A stretch of DNA of 38,991 bases from Bacteroidales bacterium (GTDB taxonomy: Bacteria; Bacteroidota; Bacteroidia; Bacteroidales; P3), in NCBI GenBank assembly GCA_017480185.1, contig JAFVBC010000032.1:1-38991 (forward strand). The letters are read 5' to 3'. Made by a program: the position numbers and the translations under genes. The notes below the pieces were generated by a model. That model was given only the letters and a program-made list of their open reading frames with translations, ran no database searches and was not told the DNA's origin. Every line of letters starts with the position of its first letter. The first letter of the stretch is position 1. Shown here piece after piece: positions 26,138 to 35,688 of this stretch.

Positions 26138-27001
26138 ATGAACGACGAGATACTGAAAAAGGTACGCAAGATAGAGATAAAAGCCCGTGGCCTGTCGCAG
26201 CAGATGTTCTCGGGCGAGTATCATAGTGCCTTTAAGGGTAGGGGAATGGTGTTTAGCGAGGTGCGAGAGTATCAGTATGGCGACGATGTGCGCGATATTG
26301 ACTGGAATGTTACCGCTCGACTTGCTCACCCGTATGTTAAAGTGTTTGAAGAAGAGCGTGAACTTACGGTGATGTTGCTGGTCGACGTCAGTGGCAGCAA
26401 CCGCTTTGGAACCAACGCCCAGTTTAAGGAAGAATTGGCTGCCGAGGTGGCTGCGACGCTGGCTTTCAGCGCCATTGCCAACAATGACAAGGTGGGCATG
26501 ATGCTTTTCTCTGATCGCATTGAGAAGTTTATTGCCCCCAAGAAAGGCCGCTCGCACATACTGCGCATCATACGCGAACTTATCACCTACAAGCCCACAA
26601 GCAACGGCACCAACATCTCGGAGGGGTTGACCTACTATGCCAATGCGGTGAAGAAACGTTGCACAACGTTTCTCTTATCGGATTTTTACGACAGTGGCTA
26701 CATCGATGCCCTTAAGCATGTGGCTGGTCGACACGACCTTGTGGCCCTGCAGCTGGTTGACCGATGCGAACAGCACATGCCCAACTTGGGGCTGGTGAAA
26801 TACTACGACCCTGAGACCCAACACACGGTGTGGATAGATAGTGGCAGTGCCGACGTGCGTCGGGCCGTCGACGATCGATTTGCCATGCATCAAAGCCACT
26901 TGGACGATACCATGAAACGCTATGGCATTGACAAGGCAACGCTCTATACCGGTGAGGATTATGTGAAACCATTGAAGGCTTTGTTTACTCGCCGCAGTTG
27001 A
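26138..27001 (+). CDS. DUF58 protein with VWA-like fold
   Basis: A 287-residue DUF58 protein. Signature VREYQYGDDVRDIDWNVTAR is at about 42-61. A VWA-like domain follows, with MIDAS-type DVSGS at 83-87. It has no signal peptide or clear TM segment, so it is probably cytoplasmic and the direct partner of the MoxR ATPase 49 nt upstream. This gene pair is standard at the head of Bat loci. Confidence 0.93.
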   Translation: MNDEILKKVRKIEIKARGLSQQMFSGEYHSAFKGRGMVFSEVREYQYGDDVRDIDWNVTARLAHPYVKVFEEERELTVMLLVDVSGSNRFGTNAQFKEELAAEVAATLAFSAIANNDKVGMMLFSDRIEKFIAPKKGRSHILRIIRELITYKPTSNGTNISEGLTYYANAVKKRCTTFLLSDFYDSGYIDALKHVAGRHDLVALQLVDRCEQHMPNLGLVKYYDPETQHTVWIDSGSADVRRAVDDRFAMHQSHLDDTMKRYGIDKATLYTGEDYVKPLKALFTRRS

Positions 27002-27013
27002 GAGGAGATTTGT

Positions 27014-27925
27014 ATGAAACGTGATAAATTGAACATAGCAAAGCATTGGCACGCCATAAGGATGCTGTTGGCATGCTTGGGTGTATGGCTCGGTGGCACC
27101 ACGGTTGAGGCGCAAAACGTTTGGTTTGAAGGCTCAGACACCATCGACCTCGGAGGTCAAACCAGCTTTGTGATGATGGCCGACTCGTTGGCCGAGGCCA
27201 CCATTGCCTCGCTGACAGCACCTATAGAGGTGCTCGACATCGTCTTTGACAGCGTGGCCCACACCGTTGCGGCCACCATAACATGCTTTGAGCAGGGCGC
27301 ACATTGGGTGCATCTGCCAAGTGGCGACTCGGTGCCACTGATGGTGCGCGATGTGGATGTCGACACAACAGGAGCCGACCTGCGCGACATTGCCCCTGTG
27401 ATGACAGCCCCCTACACCTTCTGGGAGGTGTTTCGTTGGGTGCTGCTGGTGGCTCTGATTGCCGCTGTCGCATGGGGGGTGGTCTATTTGATAAGACATC
27501 GTAAAAAGGTGTTGCCCATGCTGGGCAAGCAAGAACCTGTCGACACTCGCACGCCCTACGAACGAGCCACTGACAGCATTGAACAGTTGCGACGCGAACA
27601 ATTGTGGCAAAGTGGCCAAATAAAGGCCTACCATACGCGCTTGACCGATGCAGTGCGACTGTTTGTTGAGCAGTCGACCTCGGTGAATGCCACCGACTTG
27701 ACCAGTGAAGAGACGCTTGATGCCCTAAAAGAGATGGGTTTTGAGGCAGAGTGTGAGCCACTGCACGCGCTGTTTGTGCTGGCTGATATGGTGAAATTTG
27801 CAAAAGAACAGCCCCTGCCACACCAACACGACCAAGCCATGACGTGGGCATTGCAATTTGTTGAGGTGTTGTGGCAACGTGTAAAACCCATGGAAGAAGA
27901 AAAGAAGGAGGCATCGAATGAGTAA
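27014..27925 (+). CDS. DUF4381-like membrane protein (Bat operon)
   Basis: A 303-residue protein. The N-terminal signal (hydrophobic core about 17-30, ending VEAQ) precedes a 100-residue beta-rich periplasmic region. A single TM helix (about 135-158, WVLLVALIAAVAWGVVYLI) leads to a cytoplasmic C-terminal helical domain. The position between DUF58 and BatA, and the layout, match the poorly characterised DUF4381-type component of Bat loci. The last 8 nt overlap the batA start. The specific role is unknown. Confidence 0.8.
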   Translation: MKRDKLNIAKHWHAIRMLLACLGVWLGGTTVEAQNVWFEGSDTIDLGGQTSFVMMADSLAEATIASLTAPIEVLDIVFDSVAHTVAATITCFEQGAHWVHLPSGDSVPLMVRDVDVDTTGADLRDIAPVMTAPYTFWEVFRWVLLVALIAAVAWGVVYLIRHRKKVLPMLGKQEPVDTRTPYERATDSIEQLRREQLWQSGQIKAYHTRLTDAVRLFVEQSTSVNATDLTSEETLDALKEMGFEAECEPLHALFVLADMVKFAKEQPLPHQHDQAMTWALQFVEVLWQRVKPMEEEKKEASNE

Positions 27926-28910
27926 CATCACGTTTGCCCATCCATGGGTGTTGCTGGCGCTGCTCATACTGCCACTCATGGCAGTGTGGTATGTGTGGCG
28001 CTATCGCAAGCAAGAGGCTGCCTTGCAGCACTCGTCGCTTGATATGGTTGCTGGGGTGAAAAAAACGCTTCGTGTGCGACTGCGTTGGTTGCCGTATGCG
28101 CTGCGTATGCTGGCTGTAGGGCTGATGGTGGTGGCGTTGGCCAGGCCTCAAAGCCATTTGAGCAGGCAGGAAACCACCGTTGAGGGCATAGACATAGTGC
28201 TGGCTGTCGACGTGTCGGGCAGTATGCGTGCCGAAGACTTTAAGCCCAACCGCCTTGAGGCTGCAAAAAGAGTGGCTGCCGACTTTATCAATGGGCGCAG
28301 AAACGACCGCATGGCGTTGGTGGTGTTTGCAGGCGAGGCTTTTACACAGGTGCCACTCACTGTTGATCACAACATATTGCTGCAGCAACTGGGCAAGATA
28401 AAATGTGGCATGGTGCAGGATGGTACAGCTTTGGGCGACGGCCTTGCCACGGCCATTAACCGCATAAAAGACAGCGAAGCCAAGAGCAAGGTGATAATCC
28501 TGCTCACCGATGGGGTGAACAACAGCGGTAGTGTCGACCCACAAAATGCGGCCGAGATTGCAGCCCTCTACGACATACGGCTCTACACCATCGGTGTGGG
28601 GTCGCTCGGTCAGGCTCCGTACCCATTCCAAGATCAGTTTGGACGTACGCACTATCAAAATATTGACGTGGAAATTGATGAGCCGTTGCTACGCGAGATG
28701 GCAGCACAAACGGTCGATGGCCAGTATTTTCGCGCCACCAATAAGCAAACGTTGCAAGAGATATTCGACCGCATAGACCAAATGGAGAAGAGTAAAATAG
28801 ACGTAACACAGTATGCTCAAACCCACGACGAGCAGGGCCCGTGGCTGTGGGCGGCAGTGGTTTGTCTGTTGATAGAGGCTTTGTTGGCATGGGGTTGGAT
28901 GAAAATATAA
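27918..28910 (+). CDS. batA: BatA, VWA-domain membrane protein
   Basis: A 330-residue protein with two N-terminal TM segments (about 8-26 and 58-75), a VWA domain with a full MIDAS motif DVSGS (98-102) plus the MRAEDFKPNRL segment, and a C-terminal TM helix (about 308-328). BatA of Bacteroides is part of the aerotolerance operon. The VWA domain should face the periplasm and bind partners through the metal site. Overlap with the upstream gene indicates coupled translation. Confidence 0.93.
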   Translation: MSNITFAHPWVLLALLILPLMAVWYVWRYRKQEAALQHSSLDMVAGVKKTLRVRLRWLPYALRMLAVGLMVVALARPQSHLSRQETTVEGIDIVLAVDVSGSMRAEDFKPNRLEAAKRVAADFINGRRNDRMALVVFAGEAFTQVPLTVDHNILLQQLGKIKCGMVQDGTALGDGLATAINRIKDSEAKSKVIILLTDGVNNSGSVDPQNAAEIAALYDIRLYTIGVGSLGQAPYPFQDQFGRTHYQNIDVEIDEPLLREMAAQTVDGQYFRATNKQTLQEIFDRIDQMEKSKIDVTQYAQTHDEQGPWLWAAVVCLLIEALLAWGWMKI

Positions 28911-28920
28911 CACTGCACTG

Positions 28921-29979
28921 ATGATACATTTCGAACATTCGAGATTGCTATACCTGCTTCTGCTGCTTGTACCACTGGTGGGTTTGTGGGTAGTGGCATG
29001 GTGGAACGATAGGCGCAGATTGGAGCGTTGGGCAGATAAGAGCATGTTTTCGCGCCTTATACCCGACCGCTCTACCTCCCGACCATGGATAAAAGCAACG
29101 CTCTTTGCGCTTGCCTTTGCACTACTTGTTGTGGCGTTGGCAAATCCTCAATACGGCACAAAAATAGAAAAAGGCAAACGTGAAGGAGGCGATGTGGCCA
29201 TCTGCCTCGACATTTCAAACAGCATGATGGCTGAAGACATACAGCCAAACCGTCTGCAACGTAGTAAGATGGTGATAAACAACCTGATGGGTAAACTTGC
29301 TGGCGACAGGGTGAGCCTTGTGCTTTTTGCAGGCACAAGCTATATTCAGATGCCTTTGACCAACGACTATGGGGCTGCAAAAATGTTCCTCGATCAGGTG
29401 AACTGCGATTTGATAAGTCGTCAAGGCACAGCCATTGGATCGGCAATAGAAACGGCTATGTCGTCGTTTGGCTATGGCGACGAAGAACAACGGTGGCAGA
29501 AAAACCGTGGACGACTGATAGTGGTGATTTCTGATGGTGAAAACCATGAGGACGATGCTGCCAACGCTGCACATAAAGCCAAGCAAGAAGGTGTTGTCGT
29601 ATGCACGATAGGCATGGGATTGCCCGATGGGGCACCAATACCCGAACGCGGGCGGCGCACGTCTGCACCTGGATTTAAGCGCGATCGGAATGGAAATGTT
29701 GTCATGACGCGTCTCAACGAGCAGATGTTGCAAGAGGTGGCCTCGGCAGGAAATGGAGTGTATGTGCGGGCTGGAAGTGGCAATGGAGGGGTTGATAAAG
29801 TGGCTTCGATGATTGAAAAATTGGAGAAAGAAGAGTATGGTGAAGCCGTGTTCAGTGCCTACGAAAGCAGGTTTGCTTACCCACTTGTGGCCTCTTTGGT
29901 GTGTTTGTTGGCCGAATTGTTGATATTTGAGCGTCGGAACAGGAAATGGGTTTTATTCAAAATGGATGAAACAAAATGA
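28921..29979 (+). CDS. batB: BatB, VWA-domain membrane protein
   Basis: A 352-residue paralogue of BatA. TM segments lie near 8-27 and 58-75, a VWA domain carries MIDAS DISNS at 97-101 and MAEDIQPNRLQ, and a C-terminal TM lies at about 320-338. Its start is 10 nt after batA, and its stop overlaps batC by 4 nt (ATGA). In Bacteroides batB is a member of the aerotolerance operon. Confidence 0.93.
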   Translation: MIHFEHSRLLYLLLLLVPLVGLWVVAWWNDRRRLERWADKSMFSRLIPDRSTSRPWIKATLFALAFALLVVALANPQYGTKIEKGKREGGDVAICLDISNSMMAEDIQPNRLQRSKMVINNLMGKLAGDRVSLVLFAGTSYIQMPLTNDYGAAKMFLDQVNCDLISRQGTAIGSAIETAMSSFGYGDEEQRWQKNRGRLIVVISDGENHEDDAANAAHKAKQEGVVVCTIGMGLPDGAPIPERGRRTSAPGFKRDRNGNVVMTRLNEQMLQEVASAGNGVYVRAGSGNGGVDKVASMIEKLEKEEYGEAVFSAYESRFAYPLVASLVCLLAELLIFERRNRKWVLFKMDETK

Positions 29980-30794
29980 AGATAAGAACCATCATACTGG
30001 TGTCTGTTTTGTTGATGCTTTCGCTGCCATCGGTGGCGCAAAACGTCAGACATCAGATACGAAAGGGTAACAAAGACTATAAGAAAGAGCGTTTTGAACA
30101 GGCCGAGTTGCGCTACAGAAAGGCCATTGAGGTAGACAGCTCTGATGTGAAAGGCAATTATAATCTCGGTAATACCCTCTATAAACAAGAAAAATACGAC
30201 GAGGCGTTGAGCCATTATGCCAGTGCGGCAATGCGCCATGTTGATGACAAGAAGCAACAATCGGCGGTTTATCATAATATTGGTAACACCTTGTTGCATA
30301 AAGGGATGAAGAATAGGGAAGAGGGTATGCAGAGTGTGCAGCAAGCAGTGAGCGCGTATGAGGAGGCTTTGCGTCGCAATCCCGACAACGATGATGCGCG
30401 ATACAACTTGGCCTTTGCAAAACGGTTGCTACAACAAATGCAGCAGCAACAGCAGCAAAATGGTGGCAATGGTGGGAATGATGATAAGAAAGACCAGCAA
30501 CAGAACGATAGCAAGCAGGGTAATAATAAAGATCAAGGACAGCAAAACCACCAGCAACAGCAGTCGGACAACAACCAAAACGAGCAACAAAATCAGTCGC
30601 AGCAGCAGTCGGGGCAAGAAAAACAAGATAGACAACAGCAGACAAAACAGGCCAGTGAGCAGGCAAAAGAGCAGAAAAAACAAGAGGCTGAACGTCTGCT
30701 CGAAGCTGTGAAGAACAATGAAAAGCAAACCATGAAAGAGCACATGAGGCTGCAAGAGGCTGGTAAGAGCAGAAGTGTGGATAAAGACTGGTAG
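29976..30794 (+). CDS. batC: BatC, TPR protein with Q/N-rich linker
   Basis: A 272-residue protein: signal peptide (ends VAQ), TPR repeats at about 25-150 (KGNYNLGNTLYKQEKYDEAL and ARYNLAFAKRLL), then a very Gln/Asn/Lys-rich tract at about 150-235, and a conserved-looking C-terminus ending in DW. The Q-rich tract is encoded by mixed CAG/CAA codons. It is probably a periplasmic scaffold for the VWA proteins; that is inference from TPR biology. It overlaps batB and is 19 nt before batD. Confidence 0.9.
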   Translation: MKIRTIILVSVLLMLSLPSVAQNVRHQIRKGNKDYKKERFEQAELRYRKAIEVDSSDVKGNYNLGNTLYKQEKYDEALSHYASAAMRHVDDKKQQSAVYHNIGNTLLHKGMKNREEGMQSVQQAVSAYEEALRRNPDNDDARYNLAFAKRLLQQMQQQQQQNGGNGGNDDKKDQQQNDSKQGNNKDQGQQNHQQQQSDNNQNEQQNQSQQQSGQEKQDRQQQTKQASEQAKEQKKQEAERLLEAVKNNEKQTMKEHMRLQEAGKSRSVDKDW

Positions 30795-30813
30795 AATAAG
30801 GCGAGAAGAATAG

Positions 30814-32622
30814 ATGAAAAGAATATTTGCAATAGGTGTGATGATATTGTTGTCGGCATGTCTTGCCGCACAGCAACTAACCGTTCAAGCGCCAAGCTCG
30901 GTGTCGGAAGGCGACAATTTTACGGTAAGATTTGTGGTTGACGACAATGCAAGCGACTTTACCCCACCAACATTTGGTGGCTTGAGGATACAATCTGGCC
31001 CCAGCAGGTCGAGTCAATCGAGCATGAGTATAGTGAACGGCAACGTGTCTAAATCGCAACAAACCAGTTTCTCGTACACCCTGTATGCCGAGAAAGAAGG
31101 CGAATACAACATAGGTGTAGCCGAATGCAAGGTGGGCGACAAGCGAATAAGTTCGCATCCATTTACGATAAAAGTCGAAAAACTAACACCTGCCCAACAG
31201 CAACAACGTCAGCAGCAACGGCAATCGTTTGACCCATGGAATCAGCAACCTCAACAAGCAACGAAGATAGATGAGACTACTTTGTTTGCCAAAACGTCGA
31301 TTAGTAAAACAAATGCATATCAAGGAGAGCAGATAATTGTTACCTACAAGATATACACACAAGTGCCCATAAGCAGGTATTCGATAGACAAGTTGCCAGG
31401 CAATAAGGGCTTTTGGGCAGAGGATTTGACGGCTGGGCAACAGGTGAAGACCTACGAGGAGACGGTTGATGGACGTAGATACCAGGTGGCTGAAATAAAG
31501 AAGGGAGCATTGTTTGCACAACAATCAGGTAGACTATCTATAGAAAGGTTGGATATGAATGTGCTGGCTATGGTACAAAAACAGCGCAGAAGAACTGGCA
31601 CTTGGCTGGATTTGTTTGACGACCCATTCTTCAGTTCGGCACAAGCTGTTGAATATCCCCTACACACGTCCCAGATAGGTATCAATATAAAACCGCTTCC
31701 CTCTGCACCTGAAAGCTTTTACGGCGGTGTTGGCAGTTTTGACGTTTCGGCTGGATTAAGCCAGACCGAGGTGAAGGCTAATGAGGCTGTGTCGTATAAG
31801 GTTACGATTAGTGGTAGTGGAAACCTTATGTTAATCAATGCACCGAATGTTGATTTCCCAAGTTCATTTGAGGTTTACGACCCTGTTGTAACAGACAATC
31901 TTAAACGAACCGATAGTGGAGTGTCGGGAAGTCGTACATACGAGTGGGTAATCATACCGCGTTCGCAGGGTGAGTATACTATCCCGAAGACAGAATTCTC
32001 GTATTTTGATCCGCAGAGAGGGCAATACATCAGCAAAGAACTTTCAGCCAAGCAACTGAAAGTGATGCGTGGAGATGCGCAGATGTCGCAGACATTCGTA
32101 GGTAAAGATGATGTAAAAATGCTTGCCAATGACATAAACTATATTCATCCTGTAAGGCATTTATACGTTAAAAATAAGTCGGCAAGAATTGAATGGTGGT
32201 TTGTTGTTATTGCTATCCTAATCATCGGGTTAACCTATTTTGCTATTAAGCAGACAAAGAAACACGATGTTGCATTAGCCGACACGGTGGGAATGAAGCG
32301 TAAGCAGGCAATAAAAAAGGCAAGAAAACGGCTGAAACGTGCCGAAGAATATCTGAAAACTGGTAATCAAGAACGGTTTTACGAGGCCATTTATAGGGCA
32401 ATATGGGAGTGCTTGTCGGATAAATATTCCATACCTTTTTCGCAGTTGAATCATGACTCTGTTGCACTTTGTTTACAGGATCGAGGCGTTGAAGAGGCAC
32501 AAAAAGAGCGTATACTTGATGTTTTGAAGATAGTTGATATGGCTCGTTTTGCTCCAGGTGATGCTGCAACGAGCATGCAACACGTGTATGAGGAGGCACT
32601 AAATATGATTGCATCTTTGTAA
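30814..32622 (+). CDS. batD: BatD, oxygen-tolerance membrane protein
   Basis: A 602-residue BatD-family protein: signal peptide (ends LAAQ), several Ig-like beta domains with the typical GDNFTVRFVVD and FTPPTFGGLRIQSGPS segments at the N-terminus, a Q-rich spacer near 130-150, one TM helix at about 460-480, then a cytoplasmic helical domain rich in Lys/Arg. Family and position fit BatD of the aerotolerance operon. Confidence 0.92.
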   Translation: MKRIFAIGVMILLSACLAAQQLTVQAPSSVSEGDNFTVRFVVDDNASDFTPPTFGGLRIQSGPSRSSQSSMSIVNGNVSKSQQTSFSYTLYAEKEGEYNIGVAECKVGDKRISSHPFTIKVEKLTPAQQQQRQQQRQSFDPWNQQPQQATKIDETTLFAKTSISKTNAYQGEQIIVTYKIYTQVPISRYSIDKLPGNKGFWAEDLTAGQQVKTYEETVDGRRYQVAEIKKGALFAQQSGRLSIERLDMNVLAMVQKQRRRTGTWLDLFDDPFFSSAQAVEYPLHTSQIGINIKPLPSAPESFYGGVGSFDVSAGLSQTEVKANEAVSYKVTISGSGNLMLINAPNVDFPSSFEVYDPVVTDNLKRTDSGVSGSRTYEWVIIPRSQGEYTIPKTEFSYFDPQRGQYISKELSAKQLKVMRGDAQMSQTFVGKDDVKMLANDINYIHPVRHLYVKNKSARIEWWFVVIAILIIGLTYFAIKQTKKHDVALADTVGMKRKQAIKKARKRLKRAEEYLKTGNQERFYEAIYRAIWECLSDKYSIPFSQLNHDSVALCLQDRGVEEAQKERILDVLKIVDMARFAPGDAATSMQHVYEEALNMIASL

Positions 32623-32649
32623 AAGACTGTACCTAATACTGAATAATAC

Positions 32650-33417
32650 ATGAGGAAATACTCTAAACATATCGGAATATTTGTATCGTTCTTACTGTTC
32701 CAATTTGTATTGATTGCACAGTCGCCCATGGAAATGGCTGAGGATGCAGACGACATGTACAAACAAGGCCAGTATGATGAGGCTGTGTCTTTGTATGAAC
32801 ACGTGCTGCAAATGGGCTATCATTCTGCCGAACTATATTATAATCTTGGCAATTCATACTACAGACTAAACAATATAGGCAGGGCAATTCTAAACTATAA
32901 TAGGGCGTTGCACCTCAATCCACATCTTACTGATGCTAAAGAGAACCTAACATTGGCTGAAACAAAAACGCAAGATCGCATAACAACTTTACCTCAGTTT
33001 TTTGTTTTTAGATGGATTACATCTCTCGCACAAATGTTCTCTCCACGAGGTTGGTTAATTATGTGGTTGGAGATGATTGCTCTAACAGCAGTTGCGATAT
33101 TCTTCTTGTTTACTGGAAAGACGTTGACTGTAAAAAAGATTGGCTTATCATTATCCATTGTTATGGCCATTTTGTTGCTGATAAGTATTGGTGTTGGGCT
33201 GAAATCGTTTACGCAGTATAATAGCCATAATCGTGCCGTAGTCGTAGAGCCATCGGTAAGCGTGAAGAGTTCGCCCGAGGGTACAAGCACCGATAAACTA
33301 ATTCTACACGAGGGAACAACACTCATTGTTTGCGACAGTGTGTCGCAGTGGTACAAGATAAAAATTGCCGATGGTAATACAGGTTGGGTAGAAATGCAAT
33401 CAATAGAAAAGATATGA
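32650..33417 (+). CDS. batE: BatE, TPR and SH3-like membrane protein
   Basis: A 255-residue protein: signal/TM at the N-terminus, TPR repeats (about 30-100, AELYYNLGNSYYRLNN), two TM helices (about 130-185), and a C-terminal bacterial SH3-like domain (VEPSVSVKSSPEG, then GNTGWVEM). The domain order is that of BatE. Its stop overlaps the next start (ATGA), which ties the Bat operon to the downstream genes. Confidence 0.92.
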   Translation: MRKYSKHIGIFVSFLLFQFVLIAQSPMEMAEDADDMYKQGQYDEAVSLYEHVLQMGYHSAELYYNLGNSYYRLNNIGRAILNYNRALHLNPHLTDAKENLTLAETKTQDRITTLPQFFVFRWITSLAQMFSPRGWLIMWLEMIALTAVAIFFLFTGKTLTVKKIGLSLSIVMAILLLISIGVGLKSFTQYNSHNRAVVVEPSVSVKSSPEGTSTDKLILHEGTTLIVCDSVSQWYKIKIADGNTGWVEMQSIEKI

Positions 33418-34712
33418 ACCACAATTCCACCCTTTTTCGTCGCCTCTTACTTGTGGCGGTATTGTTTTTCACAGGTTTTGCTACTGCTGCACAGACCGTA
33501 GAGTATGTTGACGATGAAGAATGTGGCTGTGAACTTGTTTTTATTGATGGTATACAAACCACCCAAGATGGCGAATTCTTTGGATTCAAAAGGGAGGATG
33601 GTGTTCAGATTACACCCAACAAATATCGTTATGTAGGCAAGTTTGTAGATGGTTATTGCATAGTCTACATTGACTATGGTCAGTGTGGAATGATTGATAG
33701 AGATGGGCGCGAGATAGTGCCGTGCATATACGACAAAGTGGAATATCCCAGAGATAACCGCATAAAAGTGGTTAAGAATGGCTTAATGGGTTATACCGAT
33801 TTAAGCGGACGAGTCGTGATACCAATCCAATATCAAGCATGTAGCGACTTTAGTGAGGGAAGGGCAGCAGTGATGGTTACTATGAGCGGGTACGGCACAG
33901 GATGCACCTTTGTCGACACAATGGGCAAGATGCTATTCCCTCCAGAGTTTGAACTTGTAGAACCCTATAGCTGTGGCTATGCCATTGCAAAGAAGAATAA
34001 CTTATGGGGCGTAATCAATCGTCAAGGTGAGGCTGTGTTACCAATGCAGTTTACCGAAATTACAAACATCATCGAAGGCTTCTTTTTTGCTGGTACCGAC
34101 AAAGGCTGGGCGTTGTATGACACAACCATGACCCAACTTTCACCCTACCTCTACAACTGGACGCACTTTGTAGCCGACCGCCGAATACCTGTTGGGCGCA
34201 ATGGTAAATATGGCTATCTTGACCCCAAGGGACGCGAGGTTATACCGTGTAAATACGATGAGGTTAGTGCCTTTGTGGGCGAACGAGCGGTGGTGAAACT
34301 GGGCGAGTATTATGGTATCATAGATACTGCAGGTCGAGAAATCACACCCATCGAGTATACCGACAAGACCACCAAGGGACGCAAATTCTTTTATTGCGAC
34401 AGTTTAGCCCTTGTCGAGAAGAATGGAAAGATTGGCTATGTCGACTACGACGGCAACCTTGTCATACCTTTTCTTTTCGACGAGGGATATCAATTCTCGC
34501 AGGGATTTGCATCAGTTAAGTACGATGGTGGCTGGGGCTATATCAACAAAAAGGGCGAGGTCTACATACCATTCATATTCGATGCTGCTTCTCCTTTTGA
34601 GTGGGGCCGAGCCGATGTCGTATACGGGGGGCAGTTTATGAAAATGAACCTAAAAGGCAAATGTGTAAAAAATTGTAAAGGAATAGTAGCATGGAGAAAT
34701 TGGACAGAATAG
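33414..34712 (+). CDS. WG-repeat protein
   Basis: 432 residues from the ATG at 33414, which overlaps the batE stop by 4 nt; an upstream in-frame ATG lies inside batE. A signal peptide ending TAAQ is followed by about ten WG beta-repeats (YGYLDPKGREVIPCKYDEV, IGYVDYDGNLVIPFLFDEG, WGYINKKGEVYIPFIFDAA). WG-repeat proteins are common in Bacteroidota with unknown roles and are presumed periplasmic or surface beta structures for binding. It overlaps the next gene by 22 nt. Confidence 0.9.
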   Translation: MNHNSTLFRRLLLVAVLFFTGFATAAQTVEYVDDEECGCELVFIDGIQTTQDGEFFGFKREDGVQITPNKYRYVGKFVDGYCIVYIDYGQCGMIDRDGREIVPCIYDKVEYPRDNRIKVVKNGLMGYTDLSGRVVIPIQYQACSDFSEGRAAVMVTMSGYGTGCTFVDTMGKMLFPPEFELVEPYSCGYAIAKKNNLWGVINRQGEAVLPMQFTEITNIIEGFFFAGTDKGWALYDTTMTQLSPYLYNWTHFVADRRIPVGRNGKYGYLDPKGREVIPCKYDEVSAFVGERAVVKLGEYYGIIDTAGREITPIEYTDKTTKGRKFFYCDSLALVEKNGKIGYVDYDGNLVIPFLFDEGYQFSQGFASVKYDGGWGYINKKGEVYIPFIFDAASPFEWGRADVVYGGQFMKMNLKGKCVKNCKGIVAWRNWTE

Positions 34713-35116
34713 CAACCCACCTTGGCAAGGTTACTGATGTCAGAGAGGGGTTGGTTGTGGCCGAAATGGAAGCTGTGAGTGCCTGCGCATCGTGTCAGGC
34801 TCATAGCAGATGTGGTTTCGCCGAATCCAAAAATAAAATTGTTGAGGTACCTACTGCCGATTGGCAACAATATAAGAAAGACGAAGTGGTGAACATACAA
34901 ATAGACGAACAGCATGGACTGTTGGCTGTCCTCATCGCCTACGTTGTGCCATCCATCGTCATGCTGGCTGTCATCATCGTCTTGTCGGTTATGGGAGTGA
35001 AAGAGGTATTTATAATAGTATCTGCACTTGGCTTGCTGGCTGTCTACACACTGGTGCTATACTTCACCCGAGGCAAGGTAAACAACAAGTTTGTGCTTTC
35101 AGTCTCCAAATGCTGA
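34691..35116 (+). CDS. RseC/MucC-family membrane protein
   Basis: A 141-residue protein with an N-terminal cytoplasmic domain holding cysteines 32, 35 and 41 (SACASCQAHSRCGF) and two TM helices (about 77-100 and 105-125). This is the RseC/MucC family, linked to SoxR reduction and envelope stress in proteobacteria. In many Bacteroidota a related gene heads the rnf electron-transport cluster, but here no rnf genes follow. It starts inside the WG gene and overlaps ruvC by 7 nt. Confidence 0.87.
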   Translation: MEKLDRIATHLGKVTDVREGLVVAEMEAVSACASCQAHSRCGFAESKNKIVEVPTADWQQYKKDEVVNIQIDEQHGLLAVLIAYVVPSIVMLAVIIVLSVMGVKEVFIIVSALGLLAVYTLVLYFTRGKVNNKFVLSVSKC

Positions 35117-35688
35117 TACTCGGCATCGACCCAGGCACACAAATACTGGGCTATAGCATACTCGACACCGATGCTCCCAAACCACGCATCGTGGTTATGG
35201 ATGTGCTCTATTTGAAGCGTATGCCTGACTTTAGTCAGCGCATTAAAACCATCTTTCACAACACCTTGCGTCTTATCGATGGCTTTCACCCCGATTTTTT
35301 AGCCATCGAGGCTCCTTTTTTTGGTAAAAACGTGCAATCTATGCTCAAGTTGGGACGAGCACAAGGGGTGGCCATAGCAGCGGCCATATTGCGCGAGTTG
35401 CCATACGCCGAATATGAGCCCGCTATGATAAAGCAGACCGTTACCGGCAATGGTAATGCGTCGAAAGACCAGGTGGCGACACTTCTGCAATCCATATTGT
35501 GCTTTGACGACCATCCACACTATTTTGATGCCACCGACGCACTGGCAGTGGCCTATACTTGCCACATGCAGCTTAGCAATCCCATAGCTGGTGTGCGCCA
35601 AGAATTAGGCATAAAACACAAGTCTGGTAAATCGTCGAAACGCCAGTGGGCCGACTTTGTTCAACACAACCCCGACATTGTGCAATGA
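35110..35688 (+). CDS. ruvC: Holliday junction resolvase RuvC
   Basis: A 192-residue endonuclease that resolves four-way DNA junctions with RuvAB. The four acidic residues are in place: D7 in GIDPGT, E67 in LAIEAPFFG, and D140 and D143 in YFDATDALAVAY. QSMLKLGRAQGVAIAA is also typical. The C-terminus carries a basic tail (GIKHKSGKSSKRQW). The gene is translationally coupled on both sides. Confidence 0.96.
   Translation: MLILGIDPGTQILGYSILDTDAPKPRIVVMDVLYLKRMPDFSQRIKTIFHNTLRLIDGFHPDFLAIEAPFFGKNVQSMLKLGRAQGVAIAAAILRELPYAEYEPAMIKQTVTGNGNASKDQVATLLQSILCFDDHPHYFDATDALAVAYTCHMQLSNPIAGVRQELGIKHKSGKSSKRQWADFVQHNPDIVQ

Noticed and set aside
27222..28658. A 478-codon minus-strand open frame
   Set aside because: It is antisense to the DUF4381-like gene and batA and has a biased His/Pro/Arg-rich composition.
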